A stretch of 64,000 nt of DNA, taken from assembly GCF_015240255.1 (NCBI RefSeq), contig NZ_CP061205.1, positions 1,323,501 to 1,387,500 on the forward strand, in the 5' to 3' direction. Origin of the DNA: Kordiimonas pumila (lineage in GTDB: Bacteria; Pseudomonadota; Alphaproteobacteria; Sphingomonadales; Kordiimonadaceae). Numbering within the stretch: position 1 is the stretch's first letter; each line of letters starts with the position of its first letter. The position numbers were made by a program, and so were the translations under genes. This document shows positions 52,378 through 62,183 of this stretch, piece by piece. The notes below the pieces were generated by a model. That model was not told the DNA's origin and searched no databases. It saw only the letters and a list, made by a program, of their open reading frames with translations.

Positions 52378-53741
52378 TGTCTGATATTGTTCCAGTTTCT
52401 TCAAACCTTCCGGCTGTTAAATCTGATAAGTTCGAGCGAGCGTCGCTTCAGAAATGGGCGGAAAATATTGATGTTGATCGCAAGCCACTCCTGAGAAAAG
52501 CGCTTTATGTGTTTATTATTGTCTTTGTTTTTGGGGGCATTTGGTCTGTAACAGCTGAGCTTGGCGGTGCTGTTATTGCCAGCGGCAAGGTGGTTGCAGA
52601 AGGTAAAAACCGGCTTATTCAAAACCTTGAAGGCGGTATTCTGAAAGAGCTGAATGTAAAAGAGGGCGATAAGGTGAAAGAAGGCGATATTCTTGCACTT
52701 CTTGACCCCCTTCAACTTGCGGCTCAGCTTGAATCAAACCAATTGCAGCGTGCTATTGCCCGAATTCAGCTAGCCCGGCTGCGTGCGGAAGTACATAATC
52801 TTGCTGATATTCAGTTTCCAACGGATATTGACCCGGCCGTAGCAGACCACCCACGGGTGATCGAGGCCATTTCAAGCCAGACCGATGAATTTGTTGCAGG
52901 CCGTAACTTTCGTCGTGCCACTGATGAAATTCTTGACACCCGGATAAAGGGGCTTGAGGGTGATATAGAAGGCCAGAAGGAAGTGCTGGAAGCCTATAAC
53001 CGCCAGCTTGAGCTTTTTGAGCTGGAATTGAAGGATTTTAAAGTTCTTTTGGAGCAGGGCCATATTGCCCGTACCCGTGTTTTTGCTACAGAGCGTAAGG
53101 TCGTGGAGCTTATAGCAACGGTCGCCAACGTGAAGCTTGATATGCAAAAAGCGCGCAACGAAATTTTAAATTACCAGACTGAAAAACGCCAGAACATGCT
53201 TGAGTTCAAAGAAAAAGCCAACAATCAGCTGATTGAAGCGCAAAAAACTTTAAGTTCAGCAGATTCCAGTGTTGCCCGCCTAACCGATATGCTGGATCGC
53301 TCCATTATACGGTCGCCTGTTGAGGGGACGGTTTTTCGGATGGGCAAACATACGCTCGGCGAAGTGGTGAAGCCGGGCGAAACAATGTTTGTGGTATTTC
53401 CGGACGACGATGCCCTGACGATCGAAGCTTATTTGCAGCCAACTGACCGTGAGCATATTCACACAGGTCAGGATGTTGAAGTGATATTCCCGTCTGACAA
53501 GCAAAGCAGAATGACACCTGTGCCAGGCAAGCTCATTTATGTATCAGCGGATACCATTACGAGCGAGCAGGACCCAACGGGCAAGTATCTGGTAAAGATT
53601 TTGGTTGATCCTGATCATATTCCAAAACAGCTTTTGCCGGGTAATATTGCGGAAGCCTATATTCAAACAGAGCCAACAACCTTTGCGGCAATTATGGCGA
53701 AACCCTTCACGAGATTTGCTTTCCGCGCCTTTAAAGGGTAG
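52374..53741 (+). CDS. Type I secretion periplasmic adaptor (HlyD/PrtE family)
   Basis: 455 residues. A cytoplasmic N-terminus of about 40, one membrane helix (ALYVFIIVFVFGGIWSV), the lipoyl half-motif GGAVIASGKVVAEGKN, a long coiled-coil hairpin (about 100-300) and the second lipoyl half RSPVEGTVFRMGKHTLGEVV, then a beta-barrel end (IAEAYIQTEPTTFA). It bridges the ABC transporter and the outer membrane channel. Translation is coupled to the transporter gene. Confidence 0.9.
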   Translation: MMSDIVPVSSNLPAVKSDKFERASLQKWAENIDVDRKPLLRKALYVFIIVFVFGGIWSVTAELGGAVIASGKVVAEGKNRLIQNLEGGILKELNVKEGDKVKEGDILALLDPLQLAAQLESNQLQRAIARIQLARLRAEVHNLADIQFPTDIDPAVADHPRVIEAISSQTDEFVAGRNFRRATDEILDTRIKGLEGDIEGQKEVLEAYNRQLELFELELKDFKVLLEQGHIARTRVFATERKVVELIATVANVKLDMQKARNEILNYQTEKRQNMLEFKEKANNQLIEAQKTLSSADSSVARLTDMLDRSIIRSPVEGTVFRMGKHTLGEVVKPGETMFVVFPDDDALTIEAYLQPTDREHIHTGQDVEVIFPSDKQSRMTPVPGKLIYVSADTITSEQDPTGKYLVKILVDPDHIPKQLLPGNIAEAYIQTEPTTFAAIMAKPFTRFAFRAFKG

Positions 53742-53769
53742 CTATAAGATATAGCATTAGGGGGAGACA

Positions 53770-55368
53770 GTGCGAGTGACAGAGATTGTCCTTACTCGTG
53801 AAGCCGCAAAAAAAATGTACTCTGCAGTGAATTCCATTGTGGTTGCGAAAGCGTGTTACCGGATAGTGAAGGATGCAATACACCCGGATATTGCTATCCT
53901 GCTATTATCGCCGGACGGGCGTATATCACTGCCTGCAAAAGCGGATCGTATAGCCCGTGAAACAACGCCGTTAAGGGGCGCACCCGCAGGGTTGCTGGCA
54001 CTGGTGTACAGCGCGTCATATAATGGGCTGATTGAAACCCTGACGGCCACTTTTGAACAGCATGATATTTCTGAAAAGCCAGCAACGCTTTTGCTGAAAC
54101 CCGCGCCTTTCTTCTGGAAACGCTATAAATGCAGGCAGTTTATTAATGATGTACTGCTGAAAAACCTGATTAAGATACGCAGCAATGTTGCGCTGTATCA
54201 TCAGGCCATTACGGCACAAAGACGCAACCTTGAGATTCTGCAACAACAGCTTGATACCGCCCAGCGCATGATGACGGGCATTGGGTATGAGAAGCTTTTT
54301 GACGGTGTAAGCTTAAAACAAGGCACAGAAACTGTTGGGCCGGGCGGTGACATTGATACAGCAAGGTACGGGCAAACATTACCTCTTGCATGCCTTGGTT
54401 TGCGGGGCGTGTCGCTTTTTGTGAGACAGTTACCGCCTAAAACCGATACCGGTAGTTTGCAGCTTTTGATCAAGCGAGCGGCAGATGGTGCGCGTTTGAT
54501 GGAAGAAACTGTTCCCGTTTCAAATCTGGTTGAAGGCTGGAACGGATTTCTTTTGCCGGGCTTGGGGCTGTTGTCCATTGGGGACGCATTGCTGGAGCTT
54601 GAGTGGCACAGTGCAGACGGCCTGTTACTTGCCATGGCAGATGCTGAAACATCGCGGTTTGGTGATCAGGATAACAGATCTCTGGCCCTTAGAATAAAAC
54701 AGGGTCTTCTGCCGCCGGGTGCTTTAACCAGCCTTGACGGCCAAGTGCCTGTTCCTAAAACGGAGCAGCCACTTTTGCAGGTACAAGCGCTTAAACTGCC
54801 AGAACCGGGGGAAGCACTACAATATTACCGCGGCCATGTTGCTCATGAAAAGCTATCTGACCAGCATAAGTTTGCCCTTGTAACCATGAATGGTGCCAGC
54901 CGTGATTTGCAATTGCACCCCATGATGGAAGGGCTAACGGCTGTTATCTATAAAGATGCAATAGCTGCTGGCAGCGTTTGGGCTGCTTGTGATGTGGCGA
55001 CTGCGCACCCTGCGGCACCTGCTTTTACCTATATTTTAGCCGCAATCCCAAGCAGTATGGATGCTGATAAGCCGCGCCTTATAGATGATATTGCAGCACA
55101 GGTTAAAAAGGGTGTGATGGCTGGTTCGAGCGGAAAAACAGGGGCTGTTTGGCAGTCTGTAACACTGAGCGCCCAAAAACGCCGGTTATTAGAACTTGAG
55201 ATACCGGCTGATAAAAATAGTTCGATGGATGCGGTGTTTGCTGTACTGCCGGCTGAAGGCAGTATCAGTTGTGGCTGGTGTCGTTGGTATGGTTTTTACG
55301 TGACAAGCAAACTGAATACGCCGTTTGTAACCGGAAGGCTGGATACAAGCATTGAATCAAGTTCATAA
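53770..55368 (+). CDS. Unknown protein of the secretion/glycan cluster, 532 residues
   Basis: Starts at GTG 53770 behind AGGGGGA. No signal peptide or membrane helix. A helical or coiled-coil stretch near 145-170 (AQRRNLEILQQQLDTAQRMM) separates an N-terminal alpha/beta part from a C-terminal half with beta-sandwich character (LACLGLRGVSLFVRQLP, LLELEIPADKNSSMDAVFAV). It resembles unnamed large proteins (DUF type) found beside GT genes in alphaproteobacteria; I do not assign a function. It overlaps the next gene by 17 bases, so it is made with the glycosyltransferase. Confidence 0.55.
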   Translation: MRVTEIVLTREAAKKMYSAVNSIVVAKACYRIVKDAIHPDIAILLLSPDGRISLPAKADRIARETTPLRGAPAGLLALVYSASYNGLIETLTATFEQHDISEKPATLLLKPAPFFWKRYKCRQFINDVLLKNLIKIRSNVALYHQAITAQRRNLEILQQQLDTAQRMMTGIGYEKLFDGVSLKQGTETVGPGGDIDTARYGQTLPLACLGLRGVSLFVRQLPPKTDTGSLQLLIKRAADGARLMEETVPVSNLVEGWNGFLLPGLGLLSIGDALLELEWHSADGLLLAMADAETSRFGDQDNRSLALRIKQGLLPPGALTSLDGQVPVPKTEQPLLQVQALKLPEPGEALQYYRGHVAHEKLSDQHKFALVTMNGASRDLQLHPMMEGLTAVIYKDAIAAGSVWAACDVATAHPAAPAFTYILAAIPSSMDADKPRLIDDIAAQVKKGVMAGSSGKTGAVWQSVTLSAQKRRLLELEIPADKNSSMDAVFAVLPAEGSISCGWCRWYGFYVTSKLNTPFVTGRLDTSIESSS

Positions 55369-57328
55369 AAAAGCACTGGGTGTTGTTATTCCAGCTTATG
55401 GCCACCCAGGTTTTTTGGCCGAGGCAATCATGGGCGCTTGCGAACAGGTATGTGATCAGCCTGTTTTGGTGGTGGTGGTTGATGATGGTTGCCGGTTTCC
55501 TGAAACAGGCCGGGTTGTGCATGACCTTCAGCTTCTTTATCCAGAGCGGCTTTTTTATATAAGACAGGAAAACACCCGGCTGCCGGGCGCCCGCAATACA
55601 GGGATCAGGTTTTTATTTGATATAGCGCCAGATTTGGACGCGATCTATTTTCTGGATGCTGATAACAGAATAGAACCCTATTCACTGCAACAGTTTCGCA
55701 CGTCTTTAGGGGATGACCCGGCTGTTGGCTGGGCTTATCCGGATATTAGTTTTTTTGGTCTTTCGTGGGGTGAAAATGGTTTTGAAACCCGTGAAACAGC
55801 GCCTGTTTACAGCAAACTAAAGCATCTGCGCGGTAATATTTCTGAGGCTGGATCCCTTGTTCGGGGGGATGTTTTCCGGCAGGGCATATTTTTTGATGAC
55901 AGTATGCGGTCTGGCCTTGAAGACTGGGACTTTTGGCTATCTGCAATGGAGGCTGGTTATATAGGGGTGCGTACACAGCACTCTGGGTTTATATATCGGC
56001 GAAGGCCCGAAAGTATGCTGGCCGCATCGCAGCGCGAGCATGACGGCCTTTTAAACCGGTTATATAAAAAGCACGCCGCCCTTTATGCACCGCGTAATAT
56101 TTTGTCGCTAGAGCAGCAGGAAGCACCGGTATTTGCAATATATATAGCGGGCGATACGGCCATACGGCTTACTAGTGACCCCGTTTTGCCGGGAACCAGT
56201 ATATCACTAGGTGAATTTAAGCAGTTGTTTGAAGCAAGCCTTCATGAAGAACATGCGCATTTTTTCCCTGAGTTTTTGTTACTTTTAACACCAAATGAAG
56301 CGCAGCGTCTGGAAAGCCTTAGTGTCTTTTTACGTACATGCTTTTGGGGATTAAAGGCGCAAACCGCTGATGTTTGCCGCGTGCAGATTCAAAATGGCCC
56401 AAACGATATAGAAGCGGTTAAAGACGCCTCTATGCTGCAGGCGCTTTTGGTTAGGCAGCGCGCCTTAAAGAGTTATGTTGGCGGCCATAAGACAGATAGA
56501 GCCAAGGCCTTTAATAAGCTACACACCCTGTATGTTCCCTTACCGGCTTTGCTGTGGGGCGGTGTTCCTGTGCAGGCTAACCAACAGACTGAAGATAAGG
56601 CCTCGGTCGACCTGAAGGCCGCGCTTGTCGAGTTTGCGGATGGCCTGTGCGGTCAAAAGCCATGGGTGAAGCATCATAACCGGCAATATTCCGGCCCTGA
56701 TGTTAGAGCGCTTCGCAAGCTGCTCGTTGATGAAACCTGTGCCGCGGAAGGATTGAAAGCCTACCCGGTAGGGCATACGCAGGGGCGTGATGTTTTTGCT
56801 TTCAGCCTAGATAAGCTTGACCAGATGAGTATAGGTTATCTTACAGCAACAATGCAGGCGAGCCATGATGCAGGGCGAGAAATAGCGTGTTTTATTGAGT
56901 ATCAGCAGCCTGATGCTAAAGGAAAACTGCCCTTACCTGCTGCATGGCAAGAGATAATCACGGATATTATTACTTTTCCGGTTAGCCCAACGGTAGGTGA
57001 TAATTATACATATCTGGGTGCAACCATTGAACGGAAGTTACTACTGGTAGACCAGATTAAGGCTGTTTCTGTTTTACTGCGTTCAACGGATACACTGTAT
57101 ATTGTGGGGGATGCAGCGTGCCTTGAAGTTGCCGGCGAGCTTAGGCAGTATGGCACTAAAATAATTGTGGTTTGTCCAAAAACAGAGAGTTCAACATCGC
57201 GTTACCTAGCTTATGAGCATGCCATTGGCCAATTGATCACGCTGGGCTCAGAACTGTATATAGATCTGGTGGCGGCAGGTTTTCCTGCGGGTAAAATTAT
57301 ATCAGAGTGCCCTGATGATATATATTGA
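55352..57328 (+). CDS. Glycosyltransferase family 2 with long C-terminal region
   Basis: 658 residues from TTG 55352, inside the previous gene's end. The GT-A domain covers about 8-240: LGVVIPAYGHPGFLAEAIMG, LVVVVDDGCRF, RLPGARNTGIRFL, and the metal site IYFLDADNRIEP. About 250-658 has no clear enzyme motif, but its end (LYIVGDAACLEVAGELR, IIVVCPKTES, and IISECPDDIY) resembles a Rossmann half, possibly a degenerate second transferase. Part of the run from 53770 to 61028 on one strand. Confidence 0.75.
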   Translation: MNQVHKKALGVVIPAYGHPGFLAEAIMGACEQVCDQPVLVVVVDDGCRFPETGRVVHDLQLLYPERLFYIRQENTRLPGARNTGIRFLFDIAPDLDAIYFLDADNRIEPYSLQQFRTSLGDDPAVGWAYPDISFFGLSWGENGFETRETAPVYSKLKHLRGNISEAGSLVRGDVFRQGIFFDDSMRSGLEDWDFWLSAMEAGYIGVRTQHSGFIYRRRPESMLAASQREHDGLLNRLYKKHAALYAPRNILSLEQQEAPVFAIYIAGDTAIRLTSDPVLPGTSISLGEFKQLFEASLHEEHAHFFPEFLLLLTPNEAQRLESLSVFLRTCFWGLKAQTADVCRVQIQNGPNDIEAVKDASMLQALLVRQRALKSYVGGHKTDRAKAFNKLHTLYVPLPALLWGGVPVQANQQTEDKASVDLKAALVEFADGLCGQKPWVKHHNRQYSGPDVRALRKLLVDETCAAEGLKAYPVGHTQGRDVFAFSLDKLDQMSIGYLTATMQASHDAGREIACFIEYQQPDAKGKLPLPAAWQEIITDIITFPVSPTVGDNYTYLGATIERKLLLVDQIKAVSVLLRSTDTLYIVGDAACLEVAGELRQYGTKIIVVCPKTESSTSRYLAYEHAIGQLITLGSELYIDLVAAGFPAGKIISECPDDIY

Positions 57329-57430
57329 TAAAGAGGCCTTTAAATCACTGGTTGTAATCGGCTAATTGCATCAGTAGAGATAAAGCCCTATAGCTTTTAT
57401 GGATAAATTTTTGCCTGAAATGAGTGTATT

Positions 57431-58543
57431 TTGACACCTGATTATAAAATATTCTGCCTTGTCCCTGATTTGCCGGATAGCACTGAATTAGAGCCATTTG
57501 TTGCGGAAATGCAGGCGAACAGATGGTACACAAATTTTGGGCCGTTAACGCGGCGCTTTGAACGCGAAATGGCAGACTTTTTGTTGCCAAATAACGCGGC
57601 GGATATTGCTGTGGGTACATTCTCTTCCGCAACCACGGCGCTTGAGCTTGTTTTAAAGGTAATGAATTTACCACAAAATGCGCGGGTGCTTTTGCCAGCA
57701 CTCACTTTTCCGGCAACGGCTCTTTCCGTGCTTAATGCTGGGTATACACCTGTGCTATCTGATGTAGATGCCGCTAGCTGGCTGTTATCGCCTGAAATCG
57801 CAAAGGCAGCATTACAGGATACCTCTTTTGATGTCGTGGTACCCGTTGCCACCTTTGGCAGGCCTATTGACCCAAAAGCATGGCTGTCTTTCCAGAAAGA
57901 AACCGGCATTCCTGTTGTGCTGGATGCGGCAGCAGCCCTTGGTGTGCAAGATGTTGAGCCAGAGCTTATTACCGTTTTTAGCCTGCATGCAACCAAGCCG
58001 TTTGGTGTTGGCGAGGGCGGGCTGGTTGTAACGGCAGATGCCGACCTGGTGAAAAGGGCGCAGTCGCTTTCGAACTTTGGCTTTTTAGGTACAGCAGGGG
58101 TGGTCCAGCAAATTGGAACTAATGCAAAGTTTGGTGAATATTACGCAGCTGTTGGCTTGGCGCAGTTGCGCCGCTGGCAAGCTGTTACTGAAAAGCGCCG
58201 GCAGGTTGCCGCGTGGTACAGCGATATGCTGCCTGATGGGATTCAGCGCCAGCAAGGCCATGATGCTTTTATCCCTGCGGTATTATGTGTTTTCTGCGAT
58301 GGTAAGGCGCGGCACTTAACCGAGAAGCTGGCGAGCCATGCGATCCAGACACGCCACTGGTATCTGCCCCTGTTACACCAGCACCCGGCGCTGCAGTGTG
58401 TTGATATAGTGGGCGGTCATGCCGAAAATCTTGGTGTGGCGAACCATTTGCAGCACGGTCTTTTTGGGTTGCCGTTCCATGGATTTTTAACAAAAGATGA
58501 TGTGGCGCAGATTTGTGCCATATTAAGAGATGGTATAGTATGA
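57431..58543 (+). CDS. DegT/DnrJ/EryC1/StrS aminotransferase-like
   Basis: 370 residues from TTG 57431. MQANRWYTNFGPLTRRFERE and VGTFSSATTALELVL are typical of sugar aminotransferases; VLLPALTFPATALSVL and VVLDAAAALG carry the cofactor-binding Asp. The PLP Lys is Lys189 in FSLHATKPFGVGEGG. It would place an amino group on a nucleotide-activated keto-sugar. No dehydratase partner is adjacent, so the keto-sugar must be made elsewhere. It overlaps the next gene by an ATGA. Confidence 0.8.
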   Translation: MTPDYKIFCLVPDLPDSTELEPFVAEMQANRWYTNFGPLTRRFEREMADFLLPNNAADIAVGTFSSATTALELVLKVMNLPQNARVLLPALTFPATALSVLNAGYTPVLSDVDAASWLLSPEIAKAALQDTSFDVVVPVATFGRPIDPKAWLSFQKETGIPVVLDAAAALGVQDVEPELITVFSLHATKPFGVGEGGLVVTADADLVKRAQSLSNFGFLGTAGVVQQIGTNAKFGEYYAAVGLAQLRRWQAVTEKRRQVAAWYSDMLPDGIQRQQGHDAFIPAVLCVFCDGKARHLTEKLASHAIQTRHWYLPLLHQHPALQCVDIVGGHAENLGVANHLQHGLFGLPFHGFLTKDDVAQICAILRDGIV

Positions 58544-60426
58544 GCGCGGATAAAAAAAAGCAGCCCCTATCAGAACTGATTGATCAGTTTGATCAAAGTG
58601 TTTTGGCGAAAAATTATACTCTTGCGCATGATCTTTTCTCAAAGTTACTTCTGCGTATTGAGGGTGGTAAAGATGCTTTTGGCGATACGCTGCGGGGGCT
58701 TACACCTCAGTCAGAAACGGAAGCCACAATTCTCGCGTCAGCCATTACCAACTGGTTATGTGATAAAGAATACCGTGTCACCCGGCAGAGCTATTTTTTG
58801 TTTACGCGCTATAAACGGGCTATTTCTCAAGTGTTTGAAGTTAGCGGTTTTCGCGGTACTGCGCATTTTATAAAGCGCATGGGCACCAGTAACCCGGATG
58901 GCACTGTAACGCTGCAGGCTCATGCCATCCCAAAACTATTTTGCGGCCTTTCTGTTAATGCGGTTACAGACCAACTGATGGACCTGCTTTTCAGGCAAAG
59001 CCCGGAAATGTCGTGGCCGGTTGCGGCGGCTTTTTTATCTGAGCAGGTCGTGTGGCACCCGCAGGCCGAAAAGGCCCGAAGCCGTATTTTTGATAATGCG
59101 GCCCTTTGGAATGATATACCGGTCAGTGATAATATTATCCAGAATTTGGGCCCCACCTATATGGGGTGCAGCTATGCGGAAGCGCAAAACAAGCACGATA
59201 TAAAGAAGCCAATGAACGCAATGGTCAGGCGCTGGCTTAAAGCGCATGATATTACAGATGTTGATTTCAGTGACACTGAGCGAAGGGCCGTGAAACGAAA
59301 GCCGACACTGGTTATTATGGCTGAACTTTACGACAGTGTGCACGCCATGCACCGCTGTTACGGCCCTGCCATTCGGGCCTTGAAAGACAGGTTTAAGCTG
59401 GTTTACATGTCGCTTGGGGGCACATGTGACCCGGCTATCGAATATATGTTTGATAAGATTGACAGTACGCCCTTTGTAACGGCGAACCCAAAACCATATT
59501 TTGACAAAGTAAAATCATACCGGCCTGATGTGATTTACTATCCGAGTGTTGGTATGCGCGGTATGTCTATTTTGGGCTCTAACCTGCGGTTGGCACCCAT
59601 TCAGGTTATGACATACGGCCATCCTGCAACCACCCATTCTGATAAAATTGATTACTCGATGATTGTTGAAGGGTTGATCGGCAGCGAAAATACGATTGCA
59701 GATACAATTCTGCACTGGTACGCGGCACAGCGCTATGAACTGAGGCCAGACACCAAGTTTCCACCTGTTCAAATACGGCCAAAGCCTGCTGTTGTGCGCA
59801 TTGCAGTGCCAGCATGGTCACGCAAGATCACACCGCGCTTTTTAGCGGTATGTCAGGCTATTCAGGAAAAATCGAAAAGGCCGGTAGAGTTTATTTTCTT
59901 CCCTAATGGTATAGGGCCTTTGTTCCAGTCGTTTAAGCGCCGCGTTGAAAGCATGCTTAATGCCAAGGTGCTGCCCCGCACAAATTATAACGACTATCTG
60001 AAATCGTTGAGCGCGTGTGATATTTTCCTGAGCTCTTTTCCCTTTGGGGCAACAAACGGCATTCTGGATGCAGGCCCCCTTGGGTTGCCTATTGTCAATT
60101 TGGTGGGTGATGAAATGCACGCCATGAACGATTCTGAAATGGTGTCACACCTTAAACAGCCAGAGTGGCTGTCAGCGCGGTCTGTGAAAGCTTATGTACA
60201 GGCGGTGCTGAAACTGATCGAGGATGATGCCACACGTGTTGCGATCAGTAAGGCAAATGCTGCTTTTGATTATGACAAGGGCATGATGATAGAACCCGGT
60301 GGAACCTGCGAAAGCTTTGGGCTCGCCGTAGAGGCAGCCTATCGGCATCACGAAAAAATACAAGCGGCTGGCACCAAATCATGGTCCTGTGCTACGCTTC
60401 GTGAAATGATGGAAGCCGGTACATAA
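58540..60426 (+). CDS. HMW1C-like (GT41) glycosyltransferase, putative protein N-glycosyltransferase
   Basis: 628 residues from ATG 58540, overlapping the previous stop. About 1-220 is helical; about 240-628 is GT-B. The segment APIQVMTYGHPATTHSDKID (around 350-370) is nearly the signature of HMW1C enzymes, and FLSSFPFGATNGILDAGPLG with PIVNLVGDEMHA forms the nucleotide-sugar site. HMW1C proteins add glucose or galactose to Asn in Asn-x-Ser/Thr sequons of adhesins in the cytoplasm. Next to an RTX export cluster, the exported protein is an attractive target. It could instead act on O-linked or glycan acceptors. Confidence 0.7.
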   Translation: MSADKKKQPLSELIDQFDQSVLAKNYTLAHDLFSKLLLRIEGGKDAFGDTLRGLTPQSETEATILASAITNWLCDKEYRVTRQSYFLFTRYKRAISQVFEVSGFRGTAHFIKRMGTSNPDGTVTLQAHAIPKLFCGLSVNAVTDQLMDLLFRQSPEMSWPVAAAFLSEQVVWHPQAEKARSRIFDNAALWNDIPVSDNIIQNLGPTYMGCSYAEAQNKHDIKKPMNAMVRRWLKAHDITDVDFSDTERRAVKRKPTLVIMAELYDSVHAMHRCYGPAIRALKDRFKLVYMSLGGTCDPAIEYMFDKIDSTPFVTANPKPYFDKVKSYRPDVIYYPSVGMRGMSILGSNLRLAPIQVMTYGHPATTHSDKIDYSMIVEGLIGSENTIADTILHWYAAQRYELRPDTKFPPVQIRPKPAVVRIAVPAWSRKITPRFLAVCQAIQEKSKRPVEFIFFPNGIGPLFQSFKRRVESMLNAKVLPRTNYNDYLKSLSACDIFLSSFPFGATNGILDAGPLGLPIVNLVGDEMHAMNDSEMVSHLKQPEWLSARSVKAYVQAVLKLIEDDATRVAISKANAAFDYDKGMMIEPGGTCESFGLAVEAAYRHHEKIQAAGTKSWSCATLREMMEAGT

Positions 60427-60440
60427 AGAAATGGTGCTAG

Positions 60441-61028
60441 ATGCAAAATCCGTTTGATCCGGGCTATTATGATAGCAGTGCGTTAAGCCAGATGGGCTTT
60501 AAGGCCGTTGGCAAAAACGTGATGGTTGCCAAAAACTGCACGTTGATCAATTTGCATAATATCTCCCTTGGGTCGCATGTCAGAATAGATGGCGGCACCA
60601 CTATTGTCGCGGGGGATGCGGGCGTTACAATCGGGCATTATATCCATATTGGCGGGGGTAGTTTTCTGCTTGGCAAGCACGGTATTACACTTGGTAACTT
60701 TGCCAATATTTCGCAGGCAGTGCGGCTTTATACCACCAATGATGATTATGTTGGCGGGGCTTTTACAAACCCTATGGTACCCGAACGCTATACAAATGTA
60801 GCAACCGGCCCGGTAACTGTTGGCAAGCATACAATTATTGGCAGCGGATCGGTGGTGTTGCCGGGTGTGCAGTTGGCAACTGGCAGCAGTGTTGGTGCGC
60901 TGTCACTTATTAAAAATACGACAGCAGAATGGACTGTTTATGCAGGTAACCCTGCACGCGCTATTAAAGCCAGAAAAGTGGTAGATAGCGACGGCACGGT
61001 TGAAGCGCGGCTACTGTCAGATATTTAG
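60441..61028 (+). CDS. Hexapeptide-repeat acyltransferase
   Basis: 195 residues with left-handed beta-helix repeats (ISLGSHVRIDGGTTIVAG, VTIGHYIHIGGGSFLLG) and the typical C-terminal VTVGKHTIIGSGSVVLPG, then VYAGNPARAIKAR. A loop with LYTTNDDYVGG replaces the common His site (usually S-H), so the catalytic His is not obvious. Likely O-acetylates a sugar of the surface glycan. It ends the plus-strand run; the HAD gene converges. Confidence 0.75.
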   Translation: MQNPFDPGYYDSSALSQMGFKAVGKNVMVAKNCTLINLHNISLGSHVRIDGGTTIVAGDAGVTIGHYIHIGGGSFLLGKHGITLGNFANISQAVRLYTTNDDYVGGAFTNPMVPERYTNVATGPVTVGKHTIIGSGSVVLPGVQLATGSSVGALSLIKNTTAEWTVYAGNPARAIKARKVVDSDGTVEARLLSDI

Positions 61029-61040
61029 CCATTGTTGTTT

Positions 61041-62024
61041 TTATGATGCCGTGATGGGCTGCAAAATTTCAGCAATGTCTGGCGGTAAAACTATAATGCC
61101 CAAGCTGTTCCTGACATCCAGCCGTTCCTTGTAGGAATCGTCTATAAAGACAACATCGGGGCCTTTGTTGATGTGGTTACTTTTAGGGCTACCATCCGTG
61201 ATCCACAAGATTTCATGAAACAAGCTGGTTGCTATGCCGTACTGTGCCAAGGTGATTTCCGGCTGCTGAAAGTGCCGGGTGATCAGGCTTATCGGGCATA
61301 TCCTTTGGCATGCCGCAATAAGGCGGGTGACGTGGGGGTTAAGCCTGCCGTGAACATAAAGTGTATCATCCATATCCAGATACAGGTGCGATACCGGGGC
61401 TTGAAACTGCGGTGCGGTATCGTTGCTGGTTAGGGTACCTGCAATATTTTGCTGGATAACAGAAACCGGATGGCCCGCTTTTTCAAAGAGAGCGAGTGCC
61501 CACACATTCACACCGAACTGGCGTAGCAAGGTTGCGGCACTCGGGGATATGCCGGTTACAGCTCTGTCTGCATACACCCAGCCGCCAATGGGGTGATAAC
61601 GCTGGTTCGCACGTATAGCTTGCCTGTAGGCAGCTGATGTTTGGCTTATTATGAAGGGGCCATTTCCTGCGGCCCACGGTGTGTCTGCGGCAAAGGTTAG
61701 GTGCCCATCTTGTTGCGTATAGGCAACGGTGTGGCTATGTGGTGCTTTGGTTTTTGCACTTAGACCGTGGGCAGTAATCAGGCGTGCTGGTGAAATGCGA
61801 GCGCTCAATAGTATTTGGGCCATTTCTATAGTGGCAGGCAAAAGGTAATCTGCCATATCACTTGAAAGCATTTCTTTGGCAGCGACCATGCTATTAGTAG
61901 CTTCTGTACCGCCTGAGGGCAGGTCAATCAGCTGTACAGATTTTTCATGTGTGAGTGCTGCATACGCGGCGTCAGAGGCCGCGGGGCAAGCGGGGTCTGA
62001 TATAATACACACTCTATGCGGCAC
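61041..62024 (-). CDS. HAD-superfamily hydrolase with N-terminal extra domain
   Basis: 327 residues from GTG 62024 (GGGGA seven bases upstream); TTG 62081 is an alternative. Residues about 205-327 hold all HAD motifs: LYLDMDDTLYV (I), SLITRH (II), a Lys in GSPKSNHINK (III) and VVFIDDSYKERLDV (IV). The N-terminal 200 residues are unassigned, alpha/beta in character. Likely a phosphatase on a sugar phosphate or nucleotide precursor of the glycan. Divergent from the sulfotransferase gene at 62184. Confidence 0.65.
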   Translation of the reverse strand: MPHRVCIISDPACPAASDAAYAALTHEKSVQLIDLPSGGTEATNSMVAAKEMLSSDMADYLLPATIEMAQILLSARISPARLITAHGLSAKTKAPHSHTVAYTQQDGHLTFAADTPWAAGNGPFIISQTSAAYRQAIRANQRYHPIGGWVYADRAVTGISPSAATLLRQFGVNVWALALFEKAGHPVSVIQQNIAGTLTSNDTAPQFQAPVSHLYLDMDDTLYVHGRLNPHVTRLIAACQRICPISLITRHFQQPEITLAQYGIATSLFHEILWITDGSPKSNHINKGPDVVFIDDSYKERLDVRNSLGIIVLPPDIAEILQPITAS

Positions 62025-62183
62025 GGAAAATCCCCACGTTTGACTATGTCTATATCCTACCTGAGAAATTCTGTTTATCAATTGCCTTAAAAAGGTTGCC
62101 TCACATTCTTAAAATCATCATGGACAGACTAAAGCCATAGGCGATATGGTGCGAGCTAATTACAGGAAAGAAAGTTTCGGTTT

